Shown here: positions 9,926 to 17,408 of the stretch, piece by piece
How the letters are laid out: each line of letters begins with the position of its first letter
Position numbering within the stretch: position 1 is the first letter of the stretch
NCBI GenBank assembly: GCA_965227875.1
Contig: OZ245783.1
Coordinates: 2,046,001 to 2,110,000, forward strand
Reading direction: 5' to 3'
DNA from: G965227875 sp965227875
GTDB lineage: Bacteria; Pseudomonadota; Alphaproteobacteria; Rhizobiales; JAJFHC01
Length of the DNA: 64,000 bases
Program-made: the position numbers and the translations under genes
The notes under the pieces: model-generated
Seen by the model: only the letters and a program-made list of their open reading frames with translations
Databases searched by the model: none
Told to the model about the DNA's origin: nothing

Positions 9926-10327
9926 TCAGGGACACTGCATTTCTTTGATGTAGTTCGTGCCAAGTTCTGTTCCGTCAGCGTTGAAGAACCGGATACCCAG
10001 CGTGTACCCAGCCTTCAGGGCAGCTCGCATAGGTGGGAAACCGCAGAACTTCCGCCGCTCGTTGTCACGTTGGCTTGAAGAGATGTACCTGTACTTCTTC
10101 CGGCTCCAGTTACCGCCGGTGTTCATACGGAAAACGATCGTTTTTCCATCGAGCGTAAGACGCTCCGCGATGATCCCGCCATTGTCCCACGGCATCGTCT
10201 TGTTGAGTTCCTTGAGCAGGGCTTGAACCTGAGCCTTAGAGGACGCGATGGCGGCGTCGATTGTACCCAAAGAGAAAACGACCGCGAGACATGCGAAGGA
10301 CACTGGCTTGTGGAAAGCAATTCTCAT
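9926..10327 (-). CDS. Small secreted or periplasmic protein of unknown function
   Basis: A 133-residue protein I do not recognise. Residues 1-28 look like a signal peptide (basic start, hydrophobic core SFACLAVVFSLG, small residues AAIASS), so a mature periplasmic or secreted domain of about 105 residues is expected. The mature part is basic and has two cysteines (FCGFPP and the terminal MQCP) that could form a disulfide. The ATG at 10327 has a GAGG about 11 bases upstream. Base composition is visibly less GC-rich than the neighbours, and repeat clusters flank it on both sides, which suggests a recently acquired or relocated gene. Confidence 0.65.
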   Translation of the reverse strand: MRIAFHKPVSFACLAVVFSLGTIDAAIASSKAQVQALLKELNKTMPWDNGGIIAERLTLDGKTIVFRMNTGGNWSRKKYRYISSSQRDNERRKFCGFPPMRAALKAGYTLGIRFFNADGTELGTNYIKEMQCP

Positions 10328-10715
10328 CTCTGGAGAACCTCGCGCTTACGAATGCGTCGGGCGCCCAGTCTAGATGAACGCGACCTGCGATCCAGAGTTT
10401 TCCGAAATCGCCGGAAAAGCACTCACGGTTCCGTATCCGTGTGCCACTACCACCAGAGGCTCGCGTGCCGACGATGAACTTGACAACCCTACGCTGGATG
10501 CCGGCTTTCGCCGGCAATTCGGGGGGTCTTGGTGGGGCTGGCGATTCTCGGACGTCCAGTCGGCTCGCCGGAGTCCTGAGAGCTACCGGAGCCCTGAGGA
10601 TCCTACCGCGACAACGACTCTTCCCTGAAGCGCAGGCTCTCCGCCGAAGTCCGGAGCGCCATACCAAACTCTTCACTCTCCCCCGAAATCCTGACGAAAG
10701 TCAGGATCCAGCGCG
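10328..10715. repeat. Repeat-bearing intergenic region upstream of grpE end
   Basis: No gene is seen. It contains one B hairpin (GCCGGC-TTTC-GCCGGC, 10500-10515) followed by the usual AATTCGGGG flank, and one perfect A hairpin (TCCTGAC-GAAA-GTCAGGA, 10689-10706) that lies 9 bases beyond the grpE stop and could act as its terminator or 3' stabiliser. The sequence between looks like decayed repeat. Confidence 0.75.
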
Positions 10716-11468
10716 TCAGGCGCTTTTGTCGACGGTGTGGCCGGAGGAGGTCTCGGGCTGCGTGGTCTCCGCGGACTCCGAGTAGGCCTGGGCGTCCGGG
10801 GCGGTGTCGGTTTCCGCGTCTGCATCCGGCCTGGCGGGCGCGGCCTTCGCGCCGCCCTTGGAGACGCCCACGAGCGCCGGCCTCAGGCAGCGTTCCGCGA
10901 TGACGTATCCCGCCTGGACCACCTCGACCACCGTGCCGGAGGGGACGTCGGGATTCTCGATCTCGAACATCGCCTGGTGCACGTTGGGGTCGAACTTCTC
11001 GCCCTTGGGATCGAGCCGGGCGATGCCATGGCGCGACAGCACGTTCTGCAGCTCGCGCTCGGTCATTTCCACGCCCTCGATCAGGGTCTTCAGGCTCTCG
11101 CCGCCTTCCGCGCGGGCTTCGTCGTTGATGCTGGCCAGGGCCCGCGTCAGGTTGTCGCCGACCGACAGCACGTCGCCGGCGAACTTGCTGATGGCGTATT
11201 TGCCCGTGTCCTGCTTTTCCCGGTCCGTGCGCCGGCGCAGGTTCTCCATTTCCGCCACGGTGCGCAGCAGCTTGTCGCGCAGGTCGGCGTTTTCCGCCTT
11301 CAGGGCCTCGATTTCCTCGCTGGCGTCGCCGCCCTCGGAGGCCTGTTCCGCCGCGGCGGTTTCAGCCGACGCATCGTCCGTGTTCTGAGGACCCGCATCG
11401 GTTCCGGAGGCGTTCGTTTCGGGCTCGGCCCATGGCGTTTCTTCGGTCGTCTTGCCGTTCTCGTTCAT
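10716..11468 (-). CDS. grpE: Nucleotide exchange factor GrpE
   Basis: GrpE releases ADP from DnaK. The 250-residue protein has an acidic, low-complexity N-terminus (to about residue 55), a long coiled-coil helix (EALKAENADLRDKLLRTVAE, EMENLRRRTDREKQD), and the C-terminal beta domain with FDPNVHQAMFEI and VVEVVQAGYVIAERCLRPALVGVSK split over two strands. An unusual acidic, Ala/Asp/Thr/Ser-rich tail of about 45 residues follows, making it longer than typical GrpE. The ATG at 11468 was chosen at MNENGK. It is 61 bp downstream of hrcA, forming the usual hrcA-grpE operon. Confidence 0.95.
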   Translation of the reverse strand: MNENGKTTEETPWAEPETNASGTDAGPQNTDDASAETAAAEQASEGGDASEEIEALKAENADLRDKLLRTVAEMENLRRRTDREKQDTGKYAISKFAGDVLSVGDNLTRALASINDEARAEGGESLKTLIEGVEMTERELQNVLSRHGIARLDPKGEKFDPNVHQAMFEIENPDVPSGTVVEVVQAGYVIAERCLRPALVGVSKGGAKAAPARPDADAETDTAPDAQAYSESAETTQPETSSGHTVDKSA

Positions 11469-11529
11469 GGTCGCACTGTCTTCGTGATGAATGGGTTTGG
11501 CTTGGATATCAGCCCTTGGCGTCAAAAAA

Positions 11530-12591
11530 TCAAGTCAGGATGCGCCCGACGACCCGTGCGGTGTAGTCCACCATGGGAATGATCCGGGCGTAGTTGAGCC
11601 GCGTCGGCCCGATGACGCCGAGCACGCCGACGATCTTCTTCTGCGAATCCCGGTAGGGCGAAAGGATGAGCGAGGACCCTGACAGGGAGAAGAGCTTGTT
11701 CTCCGAACCGATGAAGATGCGCACGCCTTCCGCGTCTTCCGCCAGGCCGAGCAGGCGGATCAGCTCGCGCTTGCTCTCGAGGTCGTCGAACAGGTGCCGG
11801 ATGCGTTCCAGGTCCTCCACGGCGCTGACGTCTTCCAGGAGGTTCGACCGGCCGCGCACGATCAGCGTCTTGGCGTCGTCCTCCTCGCTCGACCACGTGG
11901 CGAGACCGGCCTCGACGACCTTGCTGGCCAGTTCGTCGAGCTCGTTGCTCTTCATCTCCACTTCCTTGCGCACCAGCGTCTGGAGCTCGTCGATGGTCCG
12001 CCCGGCGAGCCTGGCATTGACGTAGTTGGAGGCCTCGACCAGGGTCGACGGCGGCAGGCCGGGCGGCAGTTCGAGCACGCGGTTCTCCACCGTGCCGTCC
12101 TCGCCGACCATGATGACCAGCGCCTTGGTCGGCTCCAGCGACACGAACTCGATATGCTTGAGCCGCATGTTGACCTTGGGCGTCACCACGACGCCCGCGC
12201 ACTGGCTCAGGCCGGACAGCATGTTGGACGCTTCCGTCAGCACCTCCTCGAGGCTCCGGTCGCGGTTGCTCGCCGCGATCTGGCTCTCGATGTGCGAACG
12301 TTCCCCGTCCGCAAGGTCGCCCACTTGCATCATCCCGTCGACGAACAGGCGCAGGCCGGTTTCCGTCGGCAGGCGCCCGGCGGAGGTATGCGGCGAATAG
12401 ATGAGGCCGAGCGCCTCGAGGTCTGACATGACGTTGCGCACCGAAGCCGGCGACAGGCTGTTCGGCAGCAGCCGGCTGATCGAGCGCGAGCCCACCGGCG
12501 CCCCGGAATCGAGATAACACTCGACGAGGCTCTGGAAGATGTCTCTCGACCGCAGGTCGAGCTGGCTCAATGCCGAAATTCTGTCGTCCAT
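11530..12591 (-). CDS. hrcA: Heat-inducible transcription repressor HrcA
   Basis: HrcA represses heat-shock genes, typically groESL, by binding CIRCE inverted repeats, with GroEL as co-modulator. The 353-residue protein has the N-terminal winged helix (GAPVGSRSISRLLPNSLSPA, then SVRNVMSDLEALGLI and the SPHTSAGRLPTETGLRLFVD wing) and the C-terminal GAF-like domain ending GVIGPTRLNYARIIPMVDYT. No CIRCE element is visible upstream of it or elsewhere in the window, so its targets, such as groESL, are probably outside. Confidence 0.96.
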   Translation of the reverse strand: MDDRISALSQLDLRSRDIFQSLVECYLDSGAPVGSRSISRLLPNSLSPASVRNVMSDLEALGLIYSPHTSAGRLPTETGLRLFVDGMMQVGDLADGERSHIESQIAASNRDRSLEEVLTEASNMLSGLSQCAGVVVTPKVNMRLKHIEFVSLEPTKALVIMVGEDGTVENRVLELPPGLPPSTLVEASNYVNARLAGRTIDELQTLVRKEVEMKSNELDELASKVVEAGLATWSSEEDDAKTLIVRGRSNLLEDVSAVEDLERIRHLFDDLESKRELIRLLGLAEDAEGVRIFIGSENKLFSLSGSSLILSPYRDSQKKIVGVLGVIGPTRLNYARIIPMVDYTARVVGRILT

Positions 12592-12717
12592 CGATCGGTA
12601 AACCCGGAGTTCTGGAGCGTCTGTCGAAGCAGATATTCGTCACGTCCCCCGACAGTTGCGAATTTAGGTTCGCGGTCCCGTGTCGTCAATCTGGCTGCGG
12701 CGCGGAGAAACGTGCTG

Positions 12718-13305
12718 TCAGTGCGCGACCAGCAATCGTCGCGCGACGCTCTGCATTTCCTCCACATAGGCCTCCTGGGTCCAGCCGCACCCGGCCGTGA
12801 GCTGTTCCCAGACCTGCACCGACAGCAGGGTGCAGAGAAGGTCGGTCGCCTGCACGGCCGTGTAGGCCGGCGAAAGATCCCCGTCCTTCTCCAGCGCTTC
12901 GATGGCCGCCCGGCAGCCGTCCCGGACCGCCCGCAGCCGGTCGGCCCAGGCCTCCCGCGCCGCATCGTCGTCCGGACTCAGCCTGATGAGCGCCGTCGCG
13001 ACGCCGTGGATCTCGGGGAGGTAGTTGCCCCAGGCCTCGATGAAGGCGGACAGCCGCTGCCGGCCCGTCGCGGCCGTGCGGCTTTCGACGAGGCGGCCCT
13101 CCACGTCCTTGACCTCGTCGATATGACGTGTCGTGGCGGCGAGCAGCTCGGCCCGCGCGGGAAAATGCAGGTAGATCGCCTGGCGGCTCACGCCTGCCTC
13201 CCGCGCGATGTCGCTCATGCGCACGTCGCCCCCGCCTGCCGCCTCGAGCAGCGTCCACGCGGCATCGAGAATTTTCTTCCGGGTTTCCGGATTGCCACTT
13301 GACAC
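12718..13305 (-). CDS. TetR/AcrR-family transcriptional regulator
   Basis: A 195-residue TetR-family repressor. The N-terminal DNA-binding domain (residues 7-55) contains the recognition segment MSDIAREAGVSRQAIYLHFP; the rest is a helical ligand-binding domain of unknown effector. The start is GTG at 13305 with a GGAAGAGG ribosome site 8 bases upstream. The first operator-like palindrome overlaps this start and a second, perfect one lies between it and the divergent NmrA-like gene, so it probably represses itself and that neighbour. The pair sits inside an otherwise conserved hrcA/rph neighbourhood. Confidence 0.88.
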   Translation of the reverse strand: MSSGNPETRKKILDAAWTLLEAAGGGDVRMSDIAREAGVSRQAIYLHFPARAELLAATTRHIDEVKDVEGRLVESRTAATGRQRLSAFIEAWGNYLPEIHGVATALIRLSPDDDAAREAWADRLRAVRDGCRAAIEALEKDGDLSPAYTAVQATDLLCTLLSVQVWEQLTAGCGWTQEAYVEEMQSVARRLLVAH

Positions 13306-13352
13306 AGTGTAAACCTCTTCCTATCTCCGGTATGAACTTGACACGGTGTCAA
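13299..13352. promoter_or_regulatory. Two TetR-type palindromic operators
   Basis: A perfect 15-bp palindrome, TTGACAC-G-GTGTCAA, lies at 13338-13352. A near-identical copy, TTGACAC-A-GTGTAAA, lies at 13299-13313. Their centres are 39 bp apart. Each half-site contains TTGACA, the classic -35 hexamer, on both strands. Position between the divergent tetR and NmrA-like genes suggests these are the TetR binding sites. Confidence 0.7.
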
Positions 13353-13418
13353 GCGACATGCAAGCGCCGAGGCGGCGGTCCCACTGCGCCCGGGCTTGTC
13401 AGATCGAGGAGAAACATC

Positions 13419-14246
13419 ATGAAAGATCGCCCCATACTGGTCATCGGATCGACCGGCAAGACCGGCCGCCGCGTCGCCGAACGTCTCGAGGCGCAGGGCC
13501 GCACCGTCCGCCGGGGCGCCCGCCGGTCCGCGATCCCCTTCGACTGGGACCGTCCGGACACATGGGCCGAAGCGCTTGACGGTGTCGGCGCCGCCTATGT
13601 CTCCTTCTTTCCCGACCTCGCCTTTCCGGGCGCCTCCGAAAAGATCGAGGCGCTTGTGGACATGGCGCGGGCCAAGGATATCGGTCGCCTCGTCCTGCTT
13701 TCGGGCCGCGGCGAATCCCATGCGCAGGCCTGCGAGGAGACCGTCCGGACGTCCGGGCTCGACCACACGCTGGTGCGGGCGTCCTGGTTTGCCCAGAACT
13801 TCAGTGAAGGTTACCTCCGCGACCCGGTCCTCCAGGGCGTCGTGGCCATGCCGGCCGGTGACGTGCGCGAACCCATCGTCGATATCGAAGATCTGGCGGA
13901 TGTCGCGGTCGCGGCCCTCACCGACGACCGTCATTCCGGCGCGCTCTACGAAATCACCGGGCCGGAGCTTCTGGGCTTCGCGGACATGACGGACGCACTT
14001 TCGGCGGCCACCGGTCGGGCCGTGCGCTATCAGTCCATTTCGCTCGACGCGTTCCACGCCGCGATGTCCGCCATGGCGGGAACGTTCATCGCCGATGTCT
14101 TCACCGGTGTCTGCCGCGAGACCCTCGACCGCCACAATGCCTGGCTGGGTGACGGCGTCCAGCGGGCCCTCGGCCGCGAGCCGCGCAGCTTCGCCGAGTT
14201 CTGCCGGAGGGCCGCCGCCGCGGGCGCCTGGACCGAAGCGGCGTGA
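13419..14246 (+). CDS. NmrA-like NAD(P)-binding oxidoreductase or sensor
   Basis: A 275-residue atypical short-chain dehydrogenase of the NmrA/HSCARG type. The Rossmann motif VIGSTGKTGRRVAERL starts at residue 7, followed by LVLLSGRGE near residue 93 and a C-terminal substrate-like half (YEITGPELLGFADMTDALSA). Relatives act as NAD(P)H quinone or azo reductases or as redox sensors without catalysis; this one cannot be assigned. The ATG at 13419 follows a GAGGAG ribosome site by 7 bases. It is divergent from the TetR gene with shared palindromic operators, so it is probably the repressor's target. Confidence 0.85.
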   Translation: MKDRPILVIGSTGKTGRRVAERLEAQGRTVRRGARRSAIPFDWDRPDTWAEALDGVGAAYVSFFPDLAFPGASEKIEALVDMARAKDIGRLVLLSGRGESHAQACEETVRTSGLDHTLVRASWFAQNFSEGYLRDPVLQGVVAMPAGDVREPIVDIEDLADVAVAALTDDRHSGALYEITGPELLGFADMTDALSAATGRAVRYQSISLDAFHAAMSAMAGTFIADVFTGVCRETLDRHNAWLGDGVQRALGREPRSFAEFCRRAAAAGAWTEAA

Positions 14247-14326
14247 GCGACAGGCGGGAGGCGGGGGTGCCCCGCTTCCCGGCGGACCGTCCCGTCTTGC
14301 GCCGGTCTTCGCCGACCGGAATCCTG

Positions 14327-15409
14327 TCAGGCCGGCTCCCGCGAAATCACGCGGCCGCGCACCGAGAAAGACATGGTCGCGCCGGTCGGGCCGATCCGAG
14401 GCGGGTCGATCCACAGTTTGCCGCGCCGCGCCTCGATGAGATCGCGGGTCGTCGTGAGCCCGAATCCGCTGCTCGCGCCGGGCTTGCGTTCACTGGGCGG
14501 GGCCTCCCCGATCTCGCAGGCCGGATCGGCGAAACCGGGGCCGTCATCCGCCACTGAAATGACGAGGCCGTCCTGCCTTTCCTCGATCTCGAGGCGAACT
14601 TCCGAGCGCGCGTGTTTCGTCGCATTGTCGATCAGGTTGCGAAGCCCGATGTCGAGTACGAATTTCTCGCACTCGATCGTCATTTCCGGATAGCTGAACC
14701 GCAGCTTCGCCAGCGGGTCGAGAATCGCGATGATGTCGGAACACCAGTGTCCGATGTCGACCGTCGAGGCGCTGTTGTCGAGATCGAAGGTCCTGGACAC
14801 ATGGCTCAGCTGCGTGTCGATCAGCGCCAGCGCCTTGTCCACGACAGACTGGCCCGTCCGGATCAGTTCGAGCTTGTTGTCTCCCAGGTCCTGGAAGTCC
14901 TCCGATATCAGGTCGTAGATCAATTTCGCCTGCCGCAAGGGGCCGCGCAGGTCGTGAGCCGTGGTTGACGTCAGGAGCTTGAGGTCCTTGTTGATGCGGC
15001 TGAATTCGCGGATGACGTCGGCGAGGTTCGTTTCGACCTGTTTTGATGCGGTCTTGTCGAGCGCAATGCCGACGATGCCCTCCACGACGCCATCTTCGAT
15101 CACCGGCGACAACGTGGTTTCCCACCAGATCTCGCCCTTGTTCAGTTCGAGCACTTCCTCGTAGTGATAGGCTTGGCGCGTATTGATGCAGTGCAAGTGG
15201 TTGCGCGTGATCGTGGCCGCGACCCGCTCCGGAAAAACCTCGTGCAGGGTCTTGCCGACGACGTCCTCGGATTTCATGTCGGTCGTCCGCTCGTGCGCCT
15301 GATTGAGTTTCGCAAACCGCAACACGTTGTCGTTTTCGACCGCGAGGATGAACATCGGAACATGAATCTCATCCGCGATATCGATGAATTTTTCTAATGG
15401 TTTTTTCAA
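14327..15409 (-). CDS. PAS-domain sensor histidine kinase
   Basis: A 360-residue soluble histidine kinase with no membrane segment. Residues 10-125 form a PAS/PAC domain (TDMKSEDVVGKTLHEVFP; WWETTLSPVIEDG). The H-box TTAHDLRGPLRQAKLIYDL has the phospho-acceptor H152; the ATPase domain shows the N-box LRNLIDNATKHA (N262), G1 VADDGPGFAD and G2 SGFGLTTTRDLIEARRGKLW. The predicted start is a TTG with AAGGG upstream; the next methionine (M19) falls inside the PAS region. It is divergent from a single-domain response regulator, its likely partner. The signal is unknown. Confidence 0.87.
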   Translation of the reverse strand: MKKPLEKFIDIADEIHVPMFILAVENDNVLRFAKLNQAHERTTDMKSEDVVGKTLHEVFPERVAATITRNHLHCINTRQAYHYEEVLELNKGEIWWETTLSPVIEDGVVEGIVGIALDKTASKQVETNLADVIREFSRINKDLKLLTSTTAHDLRGPLRQAKLIYDLISEDFQDLGDNKLELIRTGQSVVDKALALIDTQLSHVSRTFDLDNSASTVDIGHWCSDIIAILDPLAKLRFSYPEMTIECEKFVLDIGLRNLIDNATKHARSEVRLEIEERQDGLVISVADDGPGFADPACEIGEAPPSERKPGASSGFGLTTTRDLIEARRGKLWIDPPRIGPTGATMSFSVRGRVISREPA

Positions 15410-15577
15410 CTTTAGATGCCCTTAACGACTACGAATATATAGTCATGCGTGCATATTACGACGGTCGCTGCGCTTCAGATTGCCATAATTTCCATTGCAC
15501 AGTAAGCAGGCCGCGATTCGACACGCGAATCAACGACTTGATCACCTTGGCAATCCAGTCTGCGGGGAACGCCAGCC

Positions 15578-15937
15578 ATGAAGACCATACTTCTCATCGA
15601 CGACGATCCGAACGAGCACAGCCTGTTCGCGTATTACCTGCGCAAGACGCTCGGGCAGGAATGCCGGCTTGACGTCGCCACGAGCCTGGACGAGGGCGTG
15701 GCGGCCCTGTCCGGGAGCGCGTACGATGCGATCTTTCTCGACAACCGCCTGAAACCCCATGCCGATTTCAGGGAAACCCTTCCCGCGGTGCTGGCGCATT
15801 CAAAGGACGCGCGGACGTATATCATTTCCGCCAGTGTCGACGATGACTGTTTCGATCAGGCGGATGAATTCCCGATCGCCGGCGTGCTCGACAAGTTCGA
15901 CATCAGGAAGAGCCTCGAGGCCGGTCTCCTGAACTGA
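15578..15937 (+). CDS. Stand-alone response regulator receiver protein
   Basis: A 119-residue CheY-like receiver with no output domain. Key residues are present: acidic cluster D8-D9-D10, phospho-acceptor D55 (AIFLDNRL), S84 in place of the conserved Thr/Ser (IISAS) and K106 (LDKFD). Such proteins work by protein-protein contact or as phosphate shuttles. It is divergently arranged with the PAS kinase across a relatively AT-rich 168-bp gap, which supports a cognate pair. No DNA-binding partner is nearby, so downstream output is unknown. Confidence 0.85.
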   Translation: MKTILLIDDDPNEHSLFAYYLRKTLGQECRLDVATSLDEGVAALSGSAYDAIFLDNRLKPHADFRETLPAVLAHSKDARTYIISASVDDDCFDQADEFPIAGVLDKFDIRKSLEAGLLN

Positions 15938-16062
15938 CGGGCGGGCCGCCGCGTCGTCGGGAACGGGGAACCCGGGTCTGAGCGCTTTACCCTGCGGGTG
16001 CGGCGCGCTATCAAGCGGCCTTGCGAATTCGAACCCCTTCCGCGCCGCCCGAGGAGTGCCCC

Positions 16063-16776
16063 ATGCGCCCGTCCAACCGCCAGCCCGATGAAATCCGCGC
16101 CGTCTCGCTCGAGCGCGGGTTTTCCAAACATGCCGAAGGATCCTGCTTCATCAAGTGCGGGGACACCCATGTCCTGTGCACGGCCAGCCTCGAGGAACGT
16201 GTCCCGCCATGGATGCGCAATTCTGGCAAGGGCTGGGTGACCGCCGAGTACGGCATGCTGCCGCGCTCTACCGGCGACCGCATGCGCCGCGAGGCGTCCG
16301 CCGGCAAGCAGTCCGGCCGCACCCAGGAGATCCAGCGCCTCATCGGCCGCAGCCTGCGCGCGGTCGTCGACATGGAGAAACTCGGCGAACGCCAGATCTC
16401 CATCGACTGCGACGTCATCCAGGCCGACGGCGGCACGCGCACCGCCTCCATCACGGGGGCCTGGGTCGCCCTGCATGACTGCATCGCCTGGATGAAGGCC
16501 CGCGACATGCTCACCGCCGAGCCGCTCATCGATCACGTGGCGGCGATCTCCTGCGGCATCTACAGGGGCACGCCCGTGGCCGACCTCGACTATGCCGAGG
16601 ATTCCGACGCCGACACCGACGCCAATTTCGTCATGACGGGGTCCGGCGGCATCGTCGAGATCCAGGGCACGGCGGAAGGCGCGCCTTTCTCCGAAGACAA
16701 CTTCGCCGAACTCATGCGGCTCGCCAAGCAGGGCATTTCCGAGCTGGTGGGCCTGCAGAAAATGGCGGTCGGCTGA
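16063..16776 (+). CDS. rph: Ribonuclease PH
   Basis: RNase PH is the phosphate-dependent 3'-5' exoribonuclease that trims tRNA 3' ends. The 237-residue product begins MRPSNRQPDEIR, with GYGML-type segment VTAEYGMLPRST, the phosphate-site arginines in RTQEIQRLIGRSLRAVVD and the catalytic-core IDCDVIQADGGTRTASITGA. The ATG at 16063 follows GAGGAG by six bases; 14 extra open codons upstream were excluded. Its stop overlaps the rdgB start (TGATG), so rph-rdgB-hemW form one operon, a standard alphaproteobacterial arrangement. Confidence 0.97.
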   Translation: MRPSNRQPDEIRAVSLERGFSKHAEGSCFIKCGDTHVLCTASLEERVPPWMRNSGKGWVTAEYGMLPRSTGDRMRREASAGKQSGRTQEIQRLIGRSLRAVVDMEKLGERQISIDCDVIQADGGTRTASITGAWVALHDCIAWMKARDMLTAEPLIDHVAAISCGIYRGTPVADLDYAEDSDADTDANFVMTGSGGIVEIQGTAEGAPFSEDNFAELMRLAKQGISELVGLQKMAVG

Positions 16777-17408
16777 TGGCGCGCAGCCTGCGGGGCGCGG
16801 GCCGCATCGTCGTCGCCACCCACAATCCGGGCAAGGTCCGCGAGATCGCCGATCTCGTCGAGCCCTTCGGCCTCGACACCGTTTCAGCCGGCGAACTCGG
16901 CCTGCCCGAGCCGGAGGAAACCGGCACGACCTTCGCCGCCAACGCCCGGCTGAAGGCCGAAGCCGCCGCGCAGGCCTCCGGCCTGGTGGCCCTTTCCGAC
17001 GATTCCGGCCTCGCGGTCGATGCGCTCGGCGGTGAACCCGGGATCTATTCCGCCCGCTGGGCCGGCCCGGAAAAGGATTTCGGTCTCGCCATGCAAAAGG
17101 TGGAAGACCTGCTTTCGGCTGCCGGCGCCGGCACGGCCGACAAGCGGGGCGCCCATTTCGTCTGCGCCCTCTGCCTCGCCTGGCCCGACGGCCATGCGGA
17201 AGTTTTCGAGGGCACGGTCGAAGGCACGATGGTCTGGCCGCCGCGCGGCGACAGGGGTTTCGGATACGATCCGGCGTTCCAGCCTCACGGCCACGACGTC
17301 ACGTTCGGCGAGATGGAGCCGGCGGACAAGCACGCCATGTCCCACCGGGCACGCGCCTTCGCGCTCATGGTGGAGGCCTGTCTCCGCGACGCCGGGGAAG
17401 ATGCCTGA
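16776..17408 (+). CDS. rdgB: XTP/dITP pyrophosphatase (non-canonical purine NTPase)
   Basis: This 210-residue Ham1/RdgB enzyme hydrolyses ITP, dITP and XTP to monophosphates, keeping deaminated purines out of nucleic acids. Signatures are VATHNPGKVREI near residue 13, LSDDSGLAVDALGGEPGIYS (metal and base pocket) near residues 73-92, and GFGYDPAFQP and SHRARA towards the C-terminus. Its start overlaps the rph stop by one base and its end overlaps the hemW start by 8 bases, so translation of the three genes is tightly coupled. Confidence 0.96.
   Translation: MARSLRGAGRIVVATHNPGKVREIADLVEPFGLDTVSAGELGLPEPEETGTTFAANARLKAEAAAQASGLVALSDDSGLAVDALGGEPGIYSARWAGPEKDFGLAMQKVEDLLSAAGAGTADKRGAHFVCALCLAWPDGHAEVFEGTVEGTMVWPPRGDRGFGYDPAFQPHGHDVTFGEMEPADKHAMSHRARAFALMVEACLRDAGEDA

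Noticed and set aside
12592..12717. Search for a CIRCE element upstream of hrcA.
   Set aside because: No TTAGCACTC / GAGTGCTAA inverted repeat was found here or near dnaK.
14247..14326. Possible terminator between the convergent NmrA-like and PAS-kinase genes.
   Set aside because: Only a 6-bp GCGGGG/CCCCGC stem without a T-tract was seen.
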